The notes under the pieces were generated by a model. That model saw nothing but the letters and a program-made list of their open reading frames with translations. It was not told the origin of the DNA and did not search any database. 64,000 nucleotides of DNA from Paludibacteraceae bacterium (GTDB taxonomy: Bacteria; Bacteroidota; Bacteroidia; Bacteroidales; Paludibacteraceae). This document shows positions 35,110 through 44,310 of the stretch, in pieces. The number at the start of each line of letters is the position of its first letter. The stretch's first letter is position 1. The translations under genes were made by a program, and so were the position numbers. Where the stretch lies: the NCBI GenBank assembly GCA_016937795.1, contig JAFGVV010000012.1, forward strand, positions 31,955-95,954, written 5' to 3'.

Positions 35110-37206
35110 ATGGATTTATCGATGCAGGACATAAAGTATCTTCCGGGTGTTGGCCCCAAGCGGGCTACACTCTTTGCTGCTGAACTTGGAATACGCTCGG
35201 TGGAAGATTTGCTGCGTCATTTCCCGTACAAATATGTCGATCGAAGCCGCTTTTATTATCTACACGAGATTCACGGCAATATGCCCTACATTCAGGTGAA
35301 AGGGCAAATTCTGAGATTCGACAAAATAGGTGAAGGCAAAAACCTTCGACTATCGGCAATTTTCACTGATGGTAAAGATACCATCGAATTAGTATGGTTT
35401 AAGGGCATAAAATTCATTCTCGAAAAGTACAAACCCGGCATCACATACGTGGTTTTTGGTAAACCTGCACCCTTCAACGGGAAATTCAATATTGTACACC
35501 CCGAAATTGAAGCTGCCACGCAACAAAACATCGAAGGCTTGTCGGGCCTGCAACCATTTTACAATACCACCGAAAAAATGAAATCGGGGTTTCTGAATTC
35601 GCGCGCTATTCAGAAAATTATTCAACCCTTACTTCATAATCTGAAAAACGGCGTACCCGAAACCCTTCCGGCATTTCTGCTCGAACGCTTTGCACTAAGC
35701 AACCTCACCGAATCGCTGTTAAATGTACATTTTCCAAAAGATGCACATGCACTCAACAAAGCCCGTCAACGGCTCAAGTTCGAAGAATTGTTTTACATTC
35801 AGTTGAGCATTCTCCGGCAGTCGAAATGGCGCGAACAGAATTTCAAGGGCTTTATTTTCGGTAAGATAGACCATTATTTCAATACTTTTTACAAAGAATA
35901 TCTGCCTTTTGAACTTACAGAAGCACAAAAACGTGTTATACGCGAAATTCGCACCGATGTGGGTACAGGCAAGCAAATGAACCGTCTGCTTCAGGGTGAT
36001 GTGGGAAGCGGAAAAACCCTTGTGGCACTTCTGGCCATGCTTATTGCCATCGACAATGGTTTTCAGGCTGCACTGATGGCTCCCACCGAAATATTAGCCA
36101 ATCAGCATTTCGAAACCATACGCAATTTTTTAGGCGACTTGGGCGTAAATGTAGCTTTGCTTACGGGCTCCACGCGTACTAAAGCACGACAGGAGTTGCA
36201 CGAAAAACTACAATCGGGCGAGCTTCACATTCTGATAGGCACACATGCGCTTATCGAAGACACCGTGCAATTTGCCAACTTAGGTTTTGTGGTTATCGAC
36301 GAGCAACATCGCTTTGGCGTGGAACAACGATCGAAACTATGGAAAAAGAATGCACACCCGCCTCATATTCTCGTAATGACTGCTACGCCCATTCCGCGCA
36401 CATTGGCTATGACGCTTTACGGCGACCTGAGCGTGTCGGTTATCGACGAGCTGCCTCCGGGACGAAAGCCCATTGAGACATTTCACTATTATCAAAGCAA
36501 ACGCCAGTCGCTCAATCAGTTTATGGCAAAGCAAATCAATGCCGGACGGCAGATTTATATTGTGTATCCGCTTATTCAGGAATCGGAAAAAATGGATTTG
36601 CTCGACCTCGAAAATGGCTACAATTACATACGCGAAACATTTCCGATGTACAAAGTGAGTAAAGTACACGGAAAACTGAAAGCAGCCGAAAAGGATTATC
36701 AGATGCAGCAATTTGCTACGGGACAAACGCAAATAATGGTGGCGACCACTGTCATTGAAGTCGGCGTAAATGTGCCAAATGCTTCGGTGATGATTATCGA
36801 AAATGCTGAGCGCTTCGGGCTTTCGCAGTTGCACCAGCTCAGAGGGCGTGTGGGGCGTGGCGCCGAGCAATCGTATTGTATTTTACTCACAGGCTACAAA
36901 TTGGCAGCCGACACACGCAAGCGCATGGACATTATGGTGCGCACAAATGACGGATTCGAGATTTCGGAAGCCGACCTGCAACTACGAGGGCCAGGCGATT
37001 TAGAAGGAACACAACAAAGCGGATTGCCTTTCGAATTGAAAATAGCAAATCTGGCACAGGATGGTAAAATGTTGGAAATTGCGAGGCGCACAGCTATGGA
37101 AATTCTGGAAAGCGACCCAACACTTGACAAACCGGAAAACCGTATTTTAAAAAATCAGTTAAGTAAATTGAAAACAAATAATATAAATTGGGGCATTATA
37201 AGTTAA
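35110..37206 (+). CDS. recG: ATP-dependent DNA helicase RecG
   Basis: Branch-migrating helicase that regresses stalled forks and processes recombination intermediates. The 698 residues contain an N-terminal wedge/OB domain (about 50-170, with DLLRHFPYKYVDRS before it) and helicase motor motifs. These are Walker A GDVGSGKTLVALLA near residue 300, DEQH-box VVIDEQHRFGVEQR, motif III MTATPIPRTLAMTLYGDL and motif VI QLRGRVGRGAEQSYC, followed by LQLRGPGDLEGTQQSG in the TRG region. Length is typical. Its ATG begins on the base after the stop of the upstream acyltransferase gene. Confidence 0.97.
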   Translation: MDLSMQDIKYLPGVGPKRATLFAAELGIRSVEDLLRHFPYKYVDRSRFYYLHEIHGNMPYIQVKGQILRFDKIGEGKNLRLSAIFTDGKDTIELVWFKGIKFILEKYKPGITYVVFGKPAPFNGKFNIVHPEIEAATQQNIEGLSGLQPFYNTTEKMKSGFLNSRAIQKIIQPLLHNLKNGVPETLPAFLLERFALSNLTESLLNVHFPKDAHALNKARQRLKFEELFYIQLSILRQSKWREQNFKGFIFGKIDHYFNTFYKEYLPFELTEAQKRVIREIRTDVGTGKQMNRLLQGDVGSGKTLVALLAMLIAIDNGFQAALMAPTEILANQHFETIRNFLGDLGVNVALLTGSTRTKARQELHEKLQSGELHILIGTHALIEDTVQFANLGFVVIDEQHRFGVEQRSKLWKKNAHPPHILVMTATPIPRTLAMTLYGDLSVSVIDELPPGRKPIETFHYYQSKRQSLNQFMAKQINAGRQIYIVYPLIQESEKMDLLDLENGYNYIRETFPMYKVSKVHGKLKAAEKDYQMQQFATGQTQIMVATTVIEVGVNVPNASVMIIENAERFGLSQLHQLRGRVGRGAEQSYCILLTGYKLAADTRKRMDIMVRTNDGFEISEADLQLRGPGDLEGTQQSGLPFELKIANLAQDGKMLEIARRTAMEILESDPTLDKPENRILKNQLSKLKTNNINWGIIS

Positions 37207-37221
37207 ATAATGAGAATGTGT

Positions 37222-37252
37222 TTTGACATTTTGTTACATTTTCTTATTTTTG
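37222..37252 (+). promoter_or_regulatory. consensus Bacteroidetes promoter for ndk
   Basis: TTTG at 37222-37225, exactly 19 nt, TATTTTTG at 37245-37252. This is one of the best matches in the window to TTTG-N19-TAnnTTTG. Start predicted near 37259, 37 nt before the ATG. Confidence 0.8.
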
Positions 37253-37295
37253 AGGGTTACTTTTTCCTATAGTCAACCTCTAATACATTTGTCAC

Positions 37296-37757
37296 ATGGA
37301 AAAAACATTGGTCATCATTAAGCCCGGGGCTATTCAGCGGGAACTTATCGGACAAGTCATTAACCGTTTCGAACGCAAAGGACTTCAATTGTGCGGAATA
37401 AAGATGATACAACTTACTGACGAAATTCTAAATGAGCATTACGCACATTTAGCACAGAAACCATTTTTTAAACGTATTAAAGATGGTATGATGATAAGCC
37501 CTGTGATAGTTTGTTGCTGGAAAGGAATTGACGCTGTGCACATTGTACACCAAATGGCCGGTAAGACCAACGGTCGCGAGGCGGTGCAGGGCACTATACG
37601 GGGCGATTTCAGCATCAGTGTGCAGGAGAATATTGTACACACTTCCGATTCGGTTGACAATGCCGCCGAGGAATTAAAAAGATTTTTCAAAGAAGATGAA
37701 ATTTTTGATTTCAAACAAAATAATTTGGGATTTCTTTACGCCAACGATGAATTGTAG
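37296..37757 (+). CDS. ndk: nucleoside diphosphate kinase
   Basis: Transfers the gamma phosphate from ATP to other (d)NDPs through a phosphohistidine. The 153 residues begin [20 protein letters not shown], and the active-site histidine lies in [12 protein letters not shown] (family NxxHGSDS; Thr replaces the usual Gly after His). [17 protein letters not shown] is the nucleotide-binding arginine region. It is about ten residues longer than E. coli Ndk, with an extended C-terminal tail, a form common in Bacteroidetes. Monocistronic with its own consensus promoter. Confidence 0.95.
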   Translation: MEKTLVIIKPGAIQRELIGQVINRFERKGLQLCGIKMIQLTDEILNEHYAHLAQKPFFKRIKDGMMISPVIVCCWKGIDAVHIVHQMAGKTNGREAVQGTIRGDFSISVQENIVHTSDSVDNAAEELKRFFKEDEIFDFKQNNLGFLYANDEL

Positions 37758-37885
37758 TCATAGGAATAGAATTTGATTATATTTTTCAATTACTAAATCT
37801 CGATTTTTCTTTGGGGGCTGAACATTACAACAAACTAATGCACAGCCCTTTTATTTTTCAAAACAGAAACAACTATTTTCTCAAA

Positions 37886-38749
37886 ATGTATTTTGCCCGA
37901 CATAAAATATTTTTTATAACACTTCTGATTATTTCACTCACTTCAACGAGTGCACAACAAACAGTGCGAAAAATTGTGGTACAAAGGGACACACTCAATA
38001 TCTACCAGGAGATGCTCAATGACCGTTCAGATGACCTTATGGAGAACCATCCGGCTGATGATATTTATAATAATATTTGGACAGCAGACCGGCTTAATCC
38101 ATATAAAATTCCTATCGACAGTTTACCTGATTCTGTATATGTCGATTGCAGCGGATATGTAGTCCCTGTACCCGGAGTGATTACTTCGAATTTCGGACCC
38201 CGGCGCTATCGTTATCACTATGGAACCGACATTAAACTTAACACCGGCGACTCAGTACGAAATAGCTTTGATGGGAAAATTCGCATTATAGATTACGAAG
38301 CCCGGGGATACGGACATTATATAGTGGTTCGTCACGACAATGGACTTGAGTCGGTTTACGCTCACCTTTCGAAAGTATTGGTTAACCTGGACCAAGTAGT
38401 TAAAGCCGGAGAGGTAATTGCATTAGGTGGCAATACCGGACGTTCGACCGGTCCACACCTGCACTACGAAATACGGTATCTCGGAAATGCTATTGATCCG
38501 GCCAGCATTGTAAATTTTCACACCAAAGAGCCTCATAAAAATATTTATCTCATTACCAAAAAGAAATCCTTCTATTATCAACGCGCAGTAAAAGCACAAC
38601 AGGCAGCCAGATATTACACTGTCAGGAAAGGTGATAACCTCGGAAAAATTGCTGCCCGACATGGCACAAGCGTAAATACCCTTTGTCGCCTTAATGGCAT
38701 AAAATCGTCACACACAATAAGACCCGGACAAAAACTCAGGGTGCGTTAA
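37886..38749 (+). CDS. M23 metallopeptidase with C-terminal LysM domain
   Basis: Exported peptidoglycan endopeptidase (287 residues from ATG 37886). A signal peptide ([20 protein letters not shown], ending TSAQ) is followed by a helical linker. The LytM/M23 domain has zinc ligands in YHYGTDI (HxxxD) and HLHYE, with supporting [11 protein letters not shown] and GNTGRSTGP; all residues needed for catalysis are present. A LysM domain (about 243-287, [19 protein letters not shown]) binds the wall glycan. It is therefore probably an active hydrolase that cuts cross-links during growth or division. Upstream ATG 37838 would bury the signal sequence, so I prefer 37886. Confidence 0.9.
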   Translation: MYFARHKIFFITLLIISLTSTSAQQTVRKIVVQRDTLNIYQEMLNDRSDDLMENHPADDIYNNIWTADRLNPYKIPIDSLPDSVYVDCSGYVVPVPGVITSNFGPRRYRYHYGTDIKLNTGDSVRNSFDGKIRIIDYEARGYGHYIVVRHDNGLESVYAHLSKVLVNLDQVVKAGEVIALGGNTGRSTGPHLHYEIRYLGNAIDPASIVNFHTKEPHKNIYLITKKKSFYYQRAVKAQQAARYYTVRKGDNLGKIAARHGTSVNTLCRLNGIKSSHTIRPGQKLRVR

Positions 38750-38771
38750 CCACAAATATAAATTTATACAT

Positions 38772-39368
38772 ATGAGGGAATTAAAGTTTCCACTTCAACT
38801 GACTTTCAAAGTGACTACACTCAGTAACGATTTTTCGGCCACTGATGTAAACGGAAATACAATTGCTTACGTACGTCAGAAAATGCTTCGACTACTCGAA
38901 GAAGTGCAGGTATTTAACAACGAATCGCGAACCGAACTGCAATATACCATTCGTGCAAACCGCTGGCTCGACTTTAACAGTACTTACACATTTACAAATA
39001 GAATGGGCTATGAGGTAGGACGAATAGTGCGAAAAGGTTGGGCTTCGATATGGAAAGCCCGCTACCAGATATTCGACGAAAATCAACAAACCGACCTATT
39101 GATACAGGAAGAAAATCCCTGGGCAAAAGTATTCGACTCGATACTGGGTGAAATTCCTTTGCTGGGAATACTGTCGGGCTATCTTTTTCATCCATCATAC
39201 ATAGTTAGCCGCCCCAATGGCACACAAGTAGTGCGACTTATCAAGCAACCTTCGTTTTGGGGCAGGAAATTCACAATGGACAAACTCAGTACTTTCGAAC
39301 ATGGCGAGGAAGAGCGTGTAGTGCTCGGACTTATGATGCTTATTCTGCTCGAACGTCAAAGAGGATAA
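38772..39368 (+). CDS. LURP-one-related / tubby-C-fold protein
   Basis: Cytosolic or membrane-associated protein of unknown function (198 residues). The alternating beta-strand pattern (FSATDVNGNTIAYVRQKMLR, TYTFTNRMGYEVGRIVRKG, KARYQIFDENQ) is that of the LOR/DUF567/phospholipid-scramblase beta-barrel, which wraps a central hydrophobic helix. That helix is probably in the Gly/Leu-rich stretch LGEIPLLGILSGYLFHPSYI or at the C-terminal LGLMMLILLERQ. No signal peptide. It starts 22 bp after the M23 peptidase gene. The fold assignment comes from pattern recognition only. Confidence 0.65.
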   Translation: MRELKFPLQLTFKVTTLSNDFSATDVNGNTIAYVRQKMLRLLEEVQVFNNESRTELQYTIRANRWLDFNSTYTFTNRMGYEVGRIVRKGWASIWKARYQIFDENQQTDLLIQEENPWAKVFDSILGEIPLLGILSGYLFHPSYIVSRPNGTQVVRLIKQPSFWGRKFTMDKLSTFEHGEEERVVLGLMMLILLERQRG

Positions 39369-39412
39369 GTTTTTTGGGGTTTGAAAACTTCCACACAATT
39401 AACCCTGTAAAA

Positions 39413-39422
39413 CAAACGTTTG
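39413..39422. promoter_or_regulatory. LacI-family-type palindromic operator upstream of the amylase gene
   Basis: The perfect palindrome CAAACGTTTG, with a central CpG, is the typical core of LacI-family operators such as those of maltose/starch regulators. It lies about 95 bp before the amylase ATG. The regulator gene is not in the window, so assignment is by motif only. Confidence 0.4.
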
Positions 39423-39425
39423 CAA

Positions 39426-39518
39426 ATTATAAACGCAAGTTTATAATCGCCGTGTAGCATTCCAATTTAAACGAGACATATATTTGTAAATAGAAACTCT
39501 ATCTCTATTTACAAATAT
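39426..39518 (+). promoter_or_regulatory. two inverted repeats and -7 box in the amylase promoter region
   Basis: First inverted repeat: ATTATAAAC, GCAA, GTTTATAAT (39426-39447). Second: a perfect 14-bp pair, 39480-39493 with 39505-39518, 11 nt apart. Its left arm overlaps the -7 box TATATTTG (39479-39486) and its right arm runs into the ATG at 39517. A protein bound here would block transcription. If transcription starts near 39493, only the right arm would be in the mRNA, which favours a DNA operator over an RNA hairpin. Confidence 0.5.
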
Positions 39519-42500
39519 GAACTCAATATCTATCTCCTTCCGGCTTGTATCTGTCGTGCTTTTTAGCTTTATAATTATCACAATTGATGCTCAAAAAGTC
39601 CACACAAGCTATTTGTGGCATATGGATCAGCCTGTTTACTGGGCCGACAAAAGTCAGGACAAAACCGACAGCAAACAGTTTGTCGAAGAGTCGCACCGTC
39701 TGAAAATGAATGGTCAAAACCGTTACCCTGGAAGCACAAAAGCACATCCCACCAACGACCTCGAAGAAATATTCTCAAAAGCTGACCGGGTACAAGCTTA
39801 TCAATCGTCGCCACGCAATGCGGTTAACAGCATACGCGATTTACCCAACGCAGGCGCTCAGTTAAGCATCTCAGCCGGACTGATGGAAAACCTGCAATCG
39901 CTTGGTGCTAAAAATCAGTGGGGATACTCAGCAACGTGGATGAATCCGTACAAAGAAGCCATTGCCTGGAAAACAACCGGCAACTTTCCACGCCTTGACG
40001 TAGTAAGCTTTACATACGACCATGCCCTGTCGCCTTTGGTAAGCGAACGTACTTTGAAAAAACAAATTCTGGCACATCAATATGTATCGGGGAAATATTA
40101 CGGTCATATTTCAAGAGGTTACTGGCCTGCAGAATGTGCTTTTTCAGAAAGAATTATAAAAACCCTCGTCGAGTGCAATGTCGAATGGTCGGTGATAGCC
40201 AACAGTCACCTTGCCCGCACCTTATCCGACTACGAACATCCTTACAATATCAATGGCAATGTAGATGCACCCAACAGAGCCGATCGCGTTCCGACAGCCG
40301 GTCAAAACTGGTTCGACGCTACCATCGACGGAAGGGGAAACCGACTTGCTGCACCATATTGTTATCAGGCACACAAAGCACAATATATCGATCCCGCCAC
40401 CGGAACTCCTTACAAAATCGATGTCGTTCCTATGTGTAATTATATCAGTTATGTAGATGGATACAGTGGCGCCAATACAGGCGATATTGCTACGAAGATT
40501 GCTCCTTACAGCAACGAAACACATCCCAGCATTGTACTGCTGGCGCACGATGGCGACAATGCATGGGGCGGTGGAAGCTCCTATTACAACGAGGCGGTGA
40601 CGAGCTTTACACATGCTGCTGCCAATGCAGGTTATGCGCCCACTACAATTCAACAGTTTTTGAATGACAATCCTGTGCCTGCAAGCGACATTGTGCGCGT
40701 GGAGGATGGCGCATGGGTCAATGCCGAAAGCGATTGGGGACATCCGCAGTTTATCAATTGGCTTTGGCCACTTTACAGCAAAACCGATTATCGTTTCGAC
40801 CCCGATGGTTGGACCGAAGATGCGCGCAACTGGGCTGTGATTACTGCTACCGAAAATTATGTAACTATGGCCGAAGACCTTGAAGGAGGAAACCTCCGCA
40901 TCGATAAAATTGCAGATGGTGGAAGCGCTGCAACCAATGCCGAAAAAGCCTGGCATTTCTATTTCGGTGGCCTAAATTCAGGATTTATGTATTACGGCAA
41001 AGCAGAGGATATGGAGGTAAAGCCATCACTTACAGGAAATATCGCCATCGATTATGCTCAAAGAGTAATTCAGGCAAATGCCGGCACCGACCAGACTGCT
41101 CCATCGGTTTTCATTCCGCAACGATTTCCGTATAACCCCGGCGCCACAGGTTTCGGACCAACAACCGGATATAAAAAAGTAAACTATTCGTCCGATTTTC
41201 ATGTATGGACTTATGCTTTTGATGTGAGTGGACTTTCATCGGTAAAATTAAAATACCGCACAGACAAAGACGGGTTGAACCCCATTGAAAGCATTCAGAA
41301 CGATACTTATGCAGGAGGCGATGAAGTGAGTGCCTGGAGCGAAATTGAAATGACGCGTCGTGCAATGAAAGCCGACCCTACTGACGATCCCGAGCTGAAC
41401 TTCTTTATTCAGCCAGCAGCAAAAGCCGAATTGTGCTACGCGGAAATTACCGCACTGAAAGATACTTTGGTGGATTATTACGTAGAAGCCATTGACTCAA
41501 AAGGAAATATCTTCCAAACCCCCATTCAGCATGTTTATATCGAAAGCGGTGATGGAAACAATGGCGGAAGCACCAACCCCGATGTGAGCTGGACACCCGA
41601 GAAGCCCGCCTCGAACGAAAATATAATTATTAGCTGTAAAAATGCCACAGCTGCGTCAAGACTACACTGGGCTATAAACACATGGACTTCACCCATAAGC
41701 GCCTATCAGCCAACAGGCACAGTAGCAGCTACTGGTGGTGCTGTTCAAACTCCTTTCAATAATGTAGATGGTGTTTGGCAGGTTGTGCTGGGTCCTTTCA
41801 ATAATCCCGAGCAAGCTGTGACAGAAATAAATTTTGTGATAAAACATGAAAGCAGTTGGGACAACAATGGCGGAAACGATTATAAAATCACAGTTAGCCC
41901 CGCACAAACCGACAATCCTTCGTCGCAGAATATTCAGAAATCGATTTTCGAAAACCAGAGTTATACATTTACAACGGAGGATTTTACATTTAGCAGTCCA
42001 CTTTCGAATGCCTTTGGTCATCTGAAAGTAAAACGTTTGCCCACAAACGGACAATTAAAATACAACTCGGTAAATGTGACCATTGATGCAGCCATCACTG
42101 ACCCGACTTTGTTAACATACACTTCCGGCAGCACAAGCGATAGTTTCACATTTAAAGTAGTGGACGACAAAGGCAACGAAAGTGATGCCATTTACACAGC
42201 CACATTCAACGTTACTGATCCTAATGCCAACCCGATTACGGTTTCGTTTTTGAAACCAACCGATTGGGGTAATGCGGCTGTAAATATTTGGGCATGGAAT
42301 AGCAGTGGCGATATTTTTGAAGTGTGGCCAGGACCAAATATGCAAATTACAAGTGCGAATTGGTATAGCTATACTTTCGATGCTGCTATCGAGAACATAA
42401 ATGTCATTTTCAGCAAAAACGGAAATCCACAAACAGTGGATATCATGAATATTACAAAAAATACCTGTTACGAAACTACGGGTATCAGTGCAAATAAAAT

Positions 42501-42798
42501 CACAGTAAAAGAAACTGACTGCTATTCAGCAATAAAAAATGTGGAGAGCAAGCATTCCATATTATTATATCCGCAACCTGCCGGAGATTATATATGGATC
42601 GAAAGCAAATCACCCGAAATTCTGCAAGGCTCAACAATCTACATATCAGACATGAACGGACAAACGCTGCTTACAAAAGTCATGTCGGAGAATACGATAA
42701 TGATCGGACAAACCGGAATTCCCTCAGGGATCTATATTTTAAAAATAGTATCGGGAAAAGGAGAGATTATTTCTACAAACAAACTGGCGCTGCAATAA
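39517..42798 (+). CDS. secreted GH57-like alpha-glucan hydrolase with starch-binding and T9SS sorting domains
   Basis: Predicted extracellular amylase of 1093 residues. A signal peptide (1-26) is followed by a GH57-like catalytic domain: region 1 SYLWHMDQPVYW (residues 31-42), GYWPAECAFSE holding the likely nucleophile near Glu206, and LAHDGDNAWGG holding a likely acid/base near Asp345. Beta-sandwich domains follow, one Ig-like with VDYYVEAIDSKGN and one cadherin-like with FTFKVVDDKGNESDA. A CBM26-type starch-binding module (about 910-985, with VNIWAWNSS and VWPGPNM) precedes the T9SS type A domain (about 1015-1093, with LYPQPAGDYIWIES and SGIYILKIVSG). Substrate is inferred from the binding module. 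A LacI-type operator and palindromes sit upstream. Confidence 0.8.
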   Translation: MNSISISFRLVSVVLFSFIIITIDAQKVHTSYLWHMDQPVYWADKSQDKTDSKQFVEESHRLKMNGQNRYPGSTKAHPTNDLEEIFSKADRVQAYQSSPRNAVNSIRDLPNAGAQLSISAGLMENLQSLGAKNQWGYSATWMNPYKEAIAWKTTGNFPRLDVVSFTYDHALSPLVSERTLKKQILAHQYVSGKYYGHISRGYWPAECAFSERIIKTLVECNVEWSVIANSHLARTLSDYEHPYNINGNVDAPNRADRVPTAGQNWFDATIDGRGNRLAAPYCYQAHKAQYIDPATGTPYKIDVVPMCNYISYVDGYSGANTGDIATKIAPYSNETHPSIVLLAHDGDNAWGGGSSYYNEAVTSFTHAAANAGYAPTTIQQFLNDNPVPASDIVRVEDGAWVNAESDWGHPQFINWLWPLYSKTDYRFDPDGWTEDARNWAVITATENYVTMAEDLEGGNLRIDKIADGGSAATNAEKAWHFYFGGLNSGFMYYGKAEDMEVKPSLTGNIAIDYAQRVIQANAGTDQTAPSVFIPQRFPYNPGATGFGPTTGYKKVNYSSDFHVWTYAFDVSGLSSVKLKYRTDKDGLNPIESIQNDTYAGGDEVSAWSEIEMTRRAMKADPTDDPELNFFIQPAAKAELCYAEITALKDTLVDYYVEAIDSKGNIFQTPIQHVYIESGDGNNGGSTNPDVSWTPEKPASNENIIISCKNATAASRLHWAINTWTSPISAYQPTGTVAATGGAVQTPFNNVDGVWQVVLGPFNNPEQAVTEINFVIKHESSWDNNGGNDYKITVSPAQTDNPSSQNIQKSIFENQSYTFTTEDFTFSSPLSNAFGHLKVKRLPTNGQLKYNSVNVTIDAAITDPTLLTYTSGSTSDSFTFKVVDDKGNESDAIYTATFNVTDPNANPITVSFLKPTDWGNAAVNIWAWNSSGDIFEVWPGPNMQITSANWYSYTFDAAIENINVIFSKNGNPQTVDIMNITKNTCYETTGISANKITVKETDCYSAIKNVESKHSILLYPQPAGDYIWIESKSPEILQGSTIYISDMNGQTLLTKVMSENTIMIGQTGIPSGIYILKIVSGKGEIISTNKLALQ

Positions 42799-42968
42799 AT
42801 ATAGCTGACGATAGAATTTGTATCTCATCATCACCGCAATAGATGTCAATTAAACACTCATAAATTAAGAATCAACAGGCCCAAGACAACAATCGGCTTA
42901 GACAAGTGGGGTATTATGAGGTTAAATAACGATAAAAAAATGCATTTTTCAGTTTGCATAAAAAACCG

Positions 42969-42976
42969 TATTTTTG
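42969..42976 (+). promoter_or_regulatory. -7 box upstream of the carboxyspermidine dehydrogenase gene
   Basis: TATTTTTG followed by TGC, 46 bp before ATG 43023; no -33 at canonical spacing. Confidence 0.4.
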
Positions 42977-43022
42977 TGCACTTATAAATTGAACTATTAA
43001 AACTTTTAACTCAAAACAAAAA

Positions 43023-44225
43023 ATGGGAAAAGTATTGATTATCGGTGCCGGAGGTGTTGGAACCGTTGTGCTACACAAAGTAGCGCAGAATCCGGATGTT
43101 TTTACTGAAATCATGTTGGCCAGTCGCACCAAGTCGAAATGCGATGTTATTGCAGCCGATGTAAAAGCACGTTACGGTGTGGAGGTTAAAACCGCACAGG
43201 TTGATGCTGATATAGTGCCTGAGCTGGTGGCTCTTTTAAATGATTACAAACCGGAACTGGTTGTCAATGTGGCGCTTCCTTATCAGGATTTGACCATCAT
43301 GGACGCTTGTCTCGAAGCCGGTGTAAACTATATGGACACAGCCAACTATGAGCCAAAAGACGAAGCTCATTTCGAATACAGCTGGCAGTGGGCTTACAAA
43401 GAAAAATTCGAAAAAGCAGGGCTGACAGCCATTCTGGGTTGCGGTTTCGATCCGGGTGTGACCAGCATTTTTACTGCTTATGCAGCCAAACATCATTTCG
43501 ACGAAATTCATTATCTCGATATTGTGGACTGTAATGCCGGCGATCACGGAAAAGCATTTGCGACCAACTTTAATCCCGAAATCAATATTCGCGAGGTTTC
43601 GCAACGCGGAAAATACTGGGAAAACGGAGAGTGGGTGGAAACTGAACCACACGAAATTCATAAACCACTGAATTATCCTGAAATTGGTCCGAAGGAATCG
43701 TATGTGATTTACCACGAAGAACTTGAATCGTTGGTGAAAAACTTCCCAACCATTAAACGTGCACGTTTCTGGATGACTTTTGGTCAGGAATATCTGACGC
43801 ACCTGCGTGTAATTCAGAATATCGGAATGGCGCGTATCGATGAGGTGGAATATAACGGTGTGAAAATCGTTCCTATTCAGTTCCTGAAAGCGGTGTTGCC
43901 AAATCCGGGCGATCTGGGCGAAAACTACACCGGCTGGACTTCAATTGGTTGTCGCATTAAAGGTCTCAAAGATGGCAAGGAGAAAACTTACTATGTGTAC
44001 AACAATTGCAGTCACGAAGCTGCTTTTAAGGAAACCGGAACTCAGGGTGTAAGCTACACTACAGGTGTGCCTGCCATGATTGGCGCCATGATGTTTATGA
44101 AAGGTTTGTGGAAAAAACCGGGCGTGTACAACGTGGAAGAATTTAATCCCGATCCGTTTATGGAACAACTCAACATTCACGGACTTCCATGGGTGGAATT
44201 ACACGATGTGGATTTGGAACTTTGA
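43023..44225 (+). CDS. carboxynorspermidine/carboxyspermidine dehydrogenase (saccharopine dehydrogenase family)
   Basis: Condenses putrescine or diaminopropane with aspartate semialdehyde by NADPH-dependent reduction to carboxy(nor)spermidine, the spermidine route used by Bacteroidetes. The 400 residues open with the Rossmann loop VLIIGAGGVGTVVLHKVAQ. ASRTKSKCDVIAADV is the NADP ribose-phosphate region, and GCGFDPGVTSIFTAYA and DHGKAFATNFNPEINIREVS match the Lys9/CASDH subgroup rather than true saccharopine dehydrogenases. The partner decarboxylase (NspC) is not adjacent, but an arginine decarboxylase lies at 17 kb. A strong terminator follows. Confidence 0.88.
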   Translation: MGKVLIIGAGGVGTVVLHKVAQNPDVFTEIMLASRTKSKCDVIAADVKARYGVEVKTAQVDADIVPELVALLNDYKPELVVNVALPYQDLTIMDACLEAGVNYMDTANYEPKDEAHFEYSWQWAYKEKFEKAGLTAILGCGFDPGVTSIFTAYAAKHHFDEIHYLDIVDCNAGDHGKAFATNFNPEINIREVSQRGKYWENGEWVETEPHEIHKPLNYPEIGPKESYVIYHEELESLVKNFPTIKRARFWMTFGQEYLTHLRVIQNIGMARIDEVEYNGVKIVPIQFLKAVLPNPGDLGENYTGWTSIGCRIKGLKDGKEKTYYVYNNCSHEAAFKETGTQGVSYTTGVPAMIGAMMFMKGLWKKPGVYNVEEFNPDPFMEQLNIHGLPWVELHDVDLEL

Positions 44226-44236
44226 GAAGATAGAGT

Positions 44237-44271
44237 AAAGACAAAAGATCAAAGAATAAAGACAAAAGACA
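44237..44271 (+). repeat. heptanucleotide tandem array 1 (AAAGACA type)
   Basis: Five 7-bp units in register: AAAGACA, AAAGATC, AAAGAAT, AAAGACA, AAAGACA. The last unit forms the left arm of the terminator at 44264-44295. Confidence 0.85.
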
Positions 44272-44295
44272 GGGTGATTGCCCTGTCTTTTTTTT
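44264..44295 (+). terminator. intrinsic terminator after the carboxyspermidine dehydrogenase gene
   Basis: Eleven-bp stem (AAAAGACAGGG at 44264-44274 with 44281-44291), 6-nt loop TGATTG, then a run of T to 44295. Confidence 0.92.
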
Positions 44296-44310
44296 GTAGT
44301 TATATTTGTG

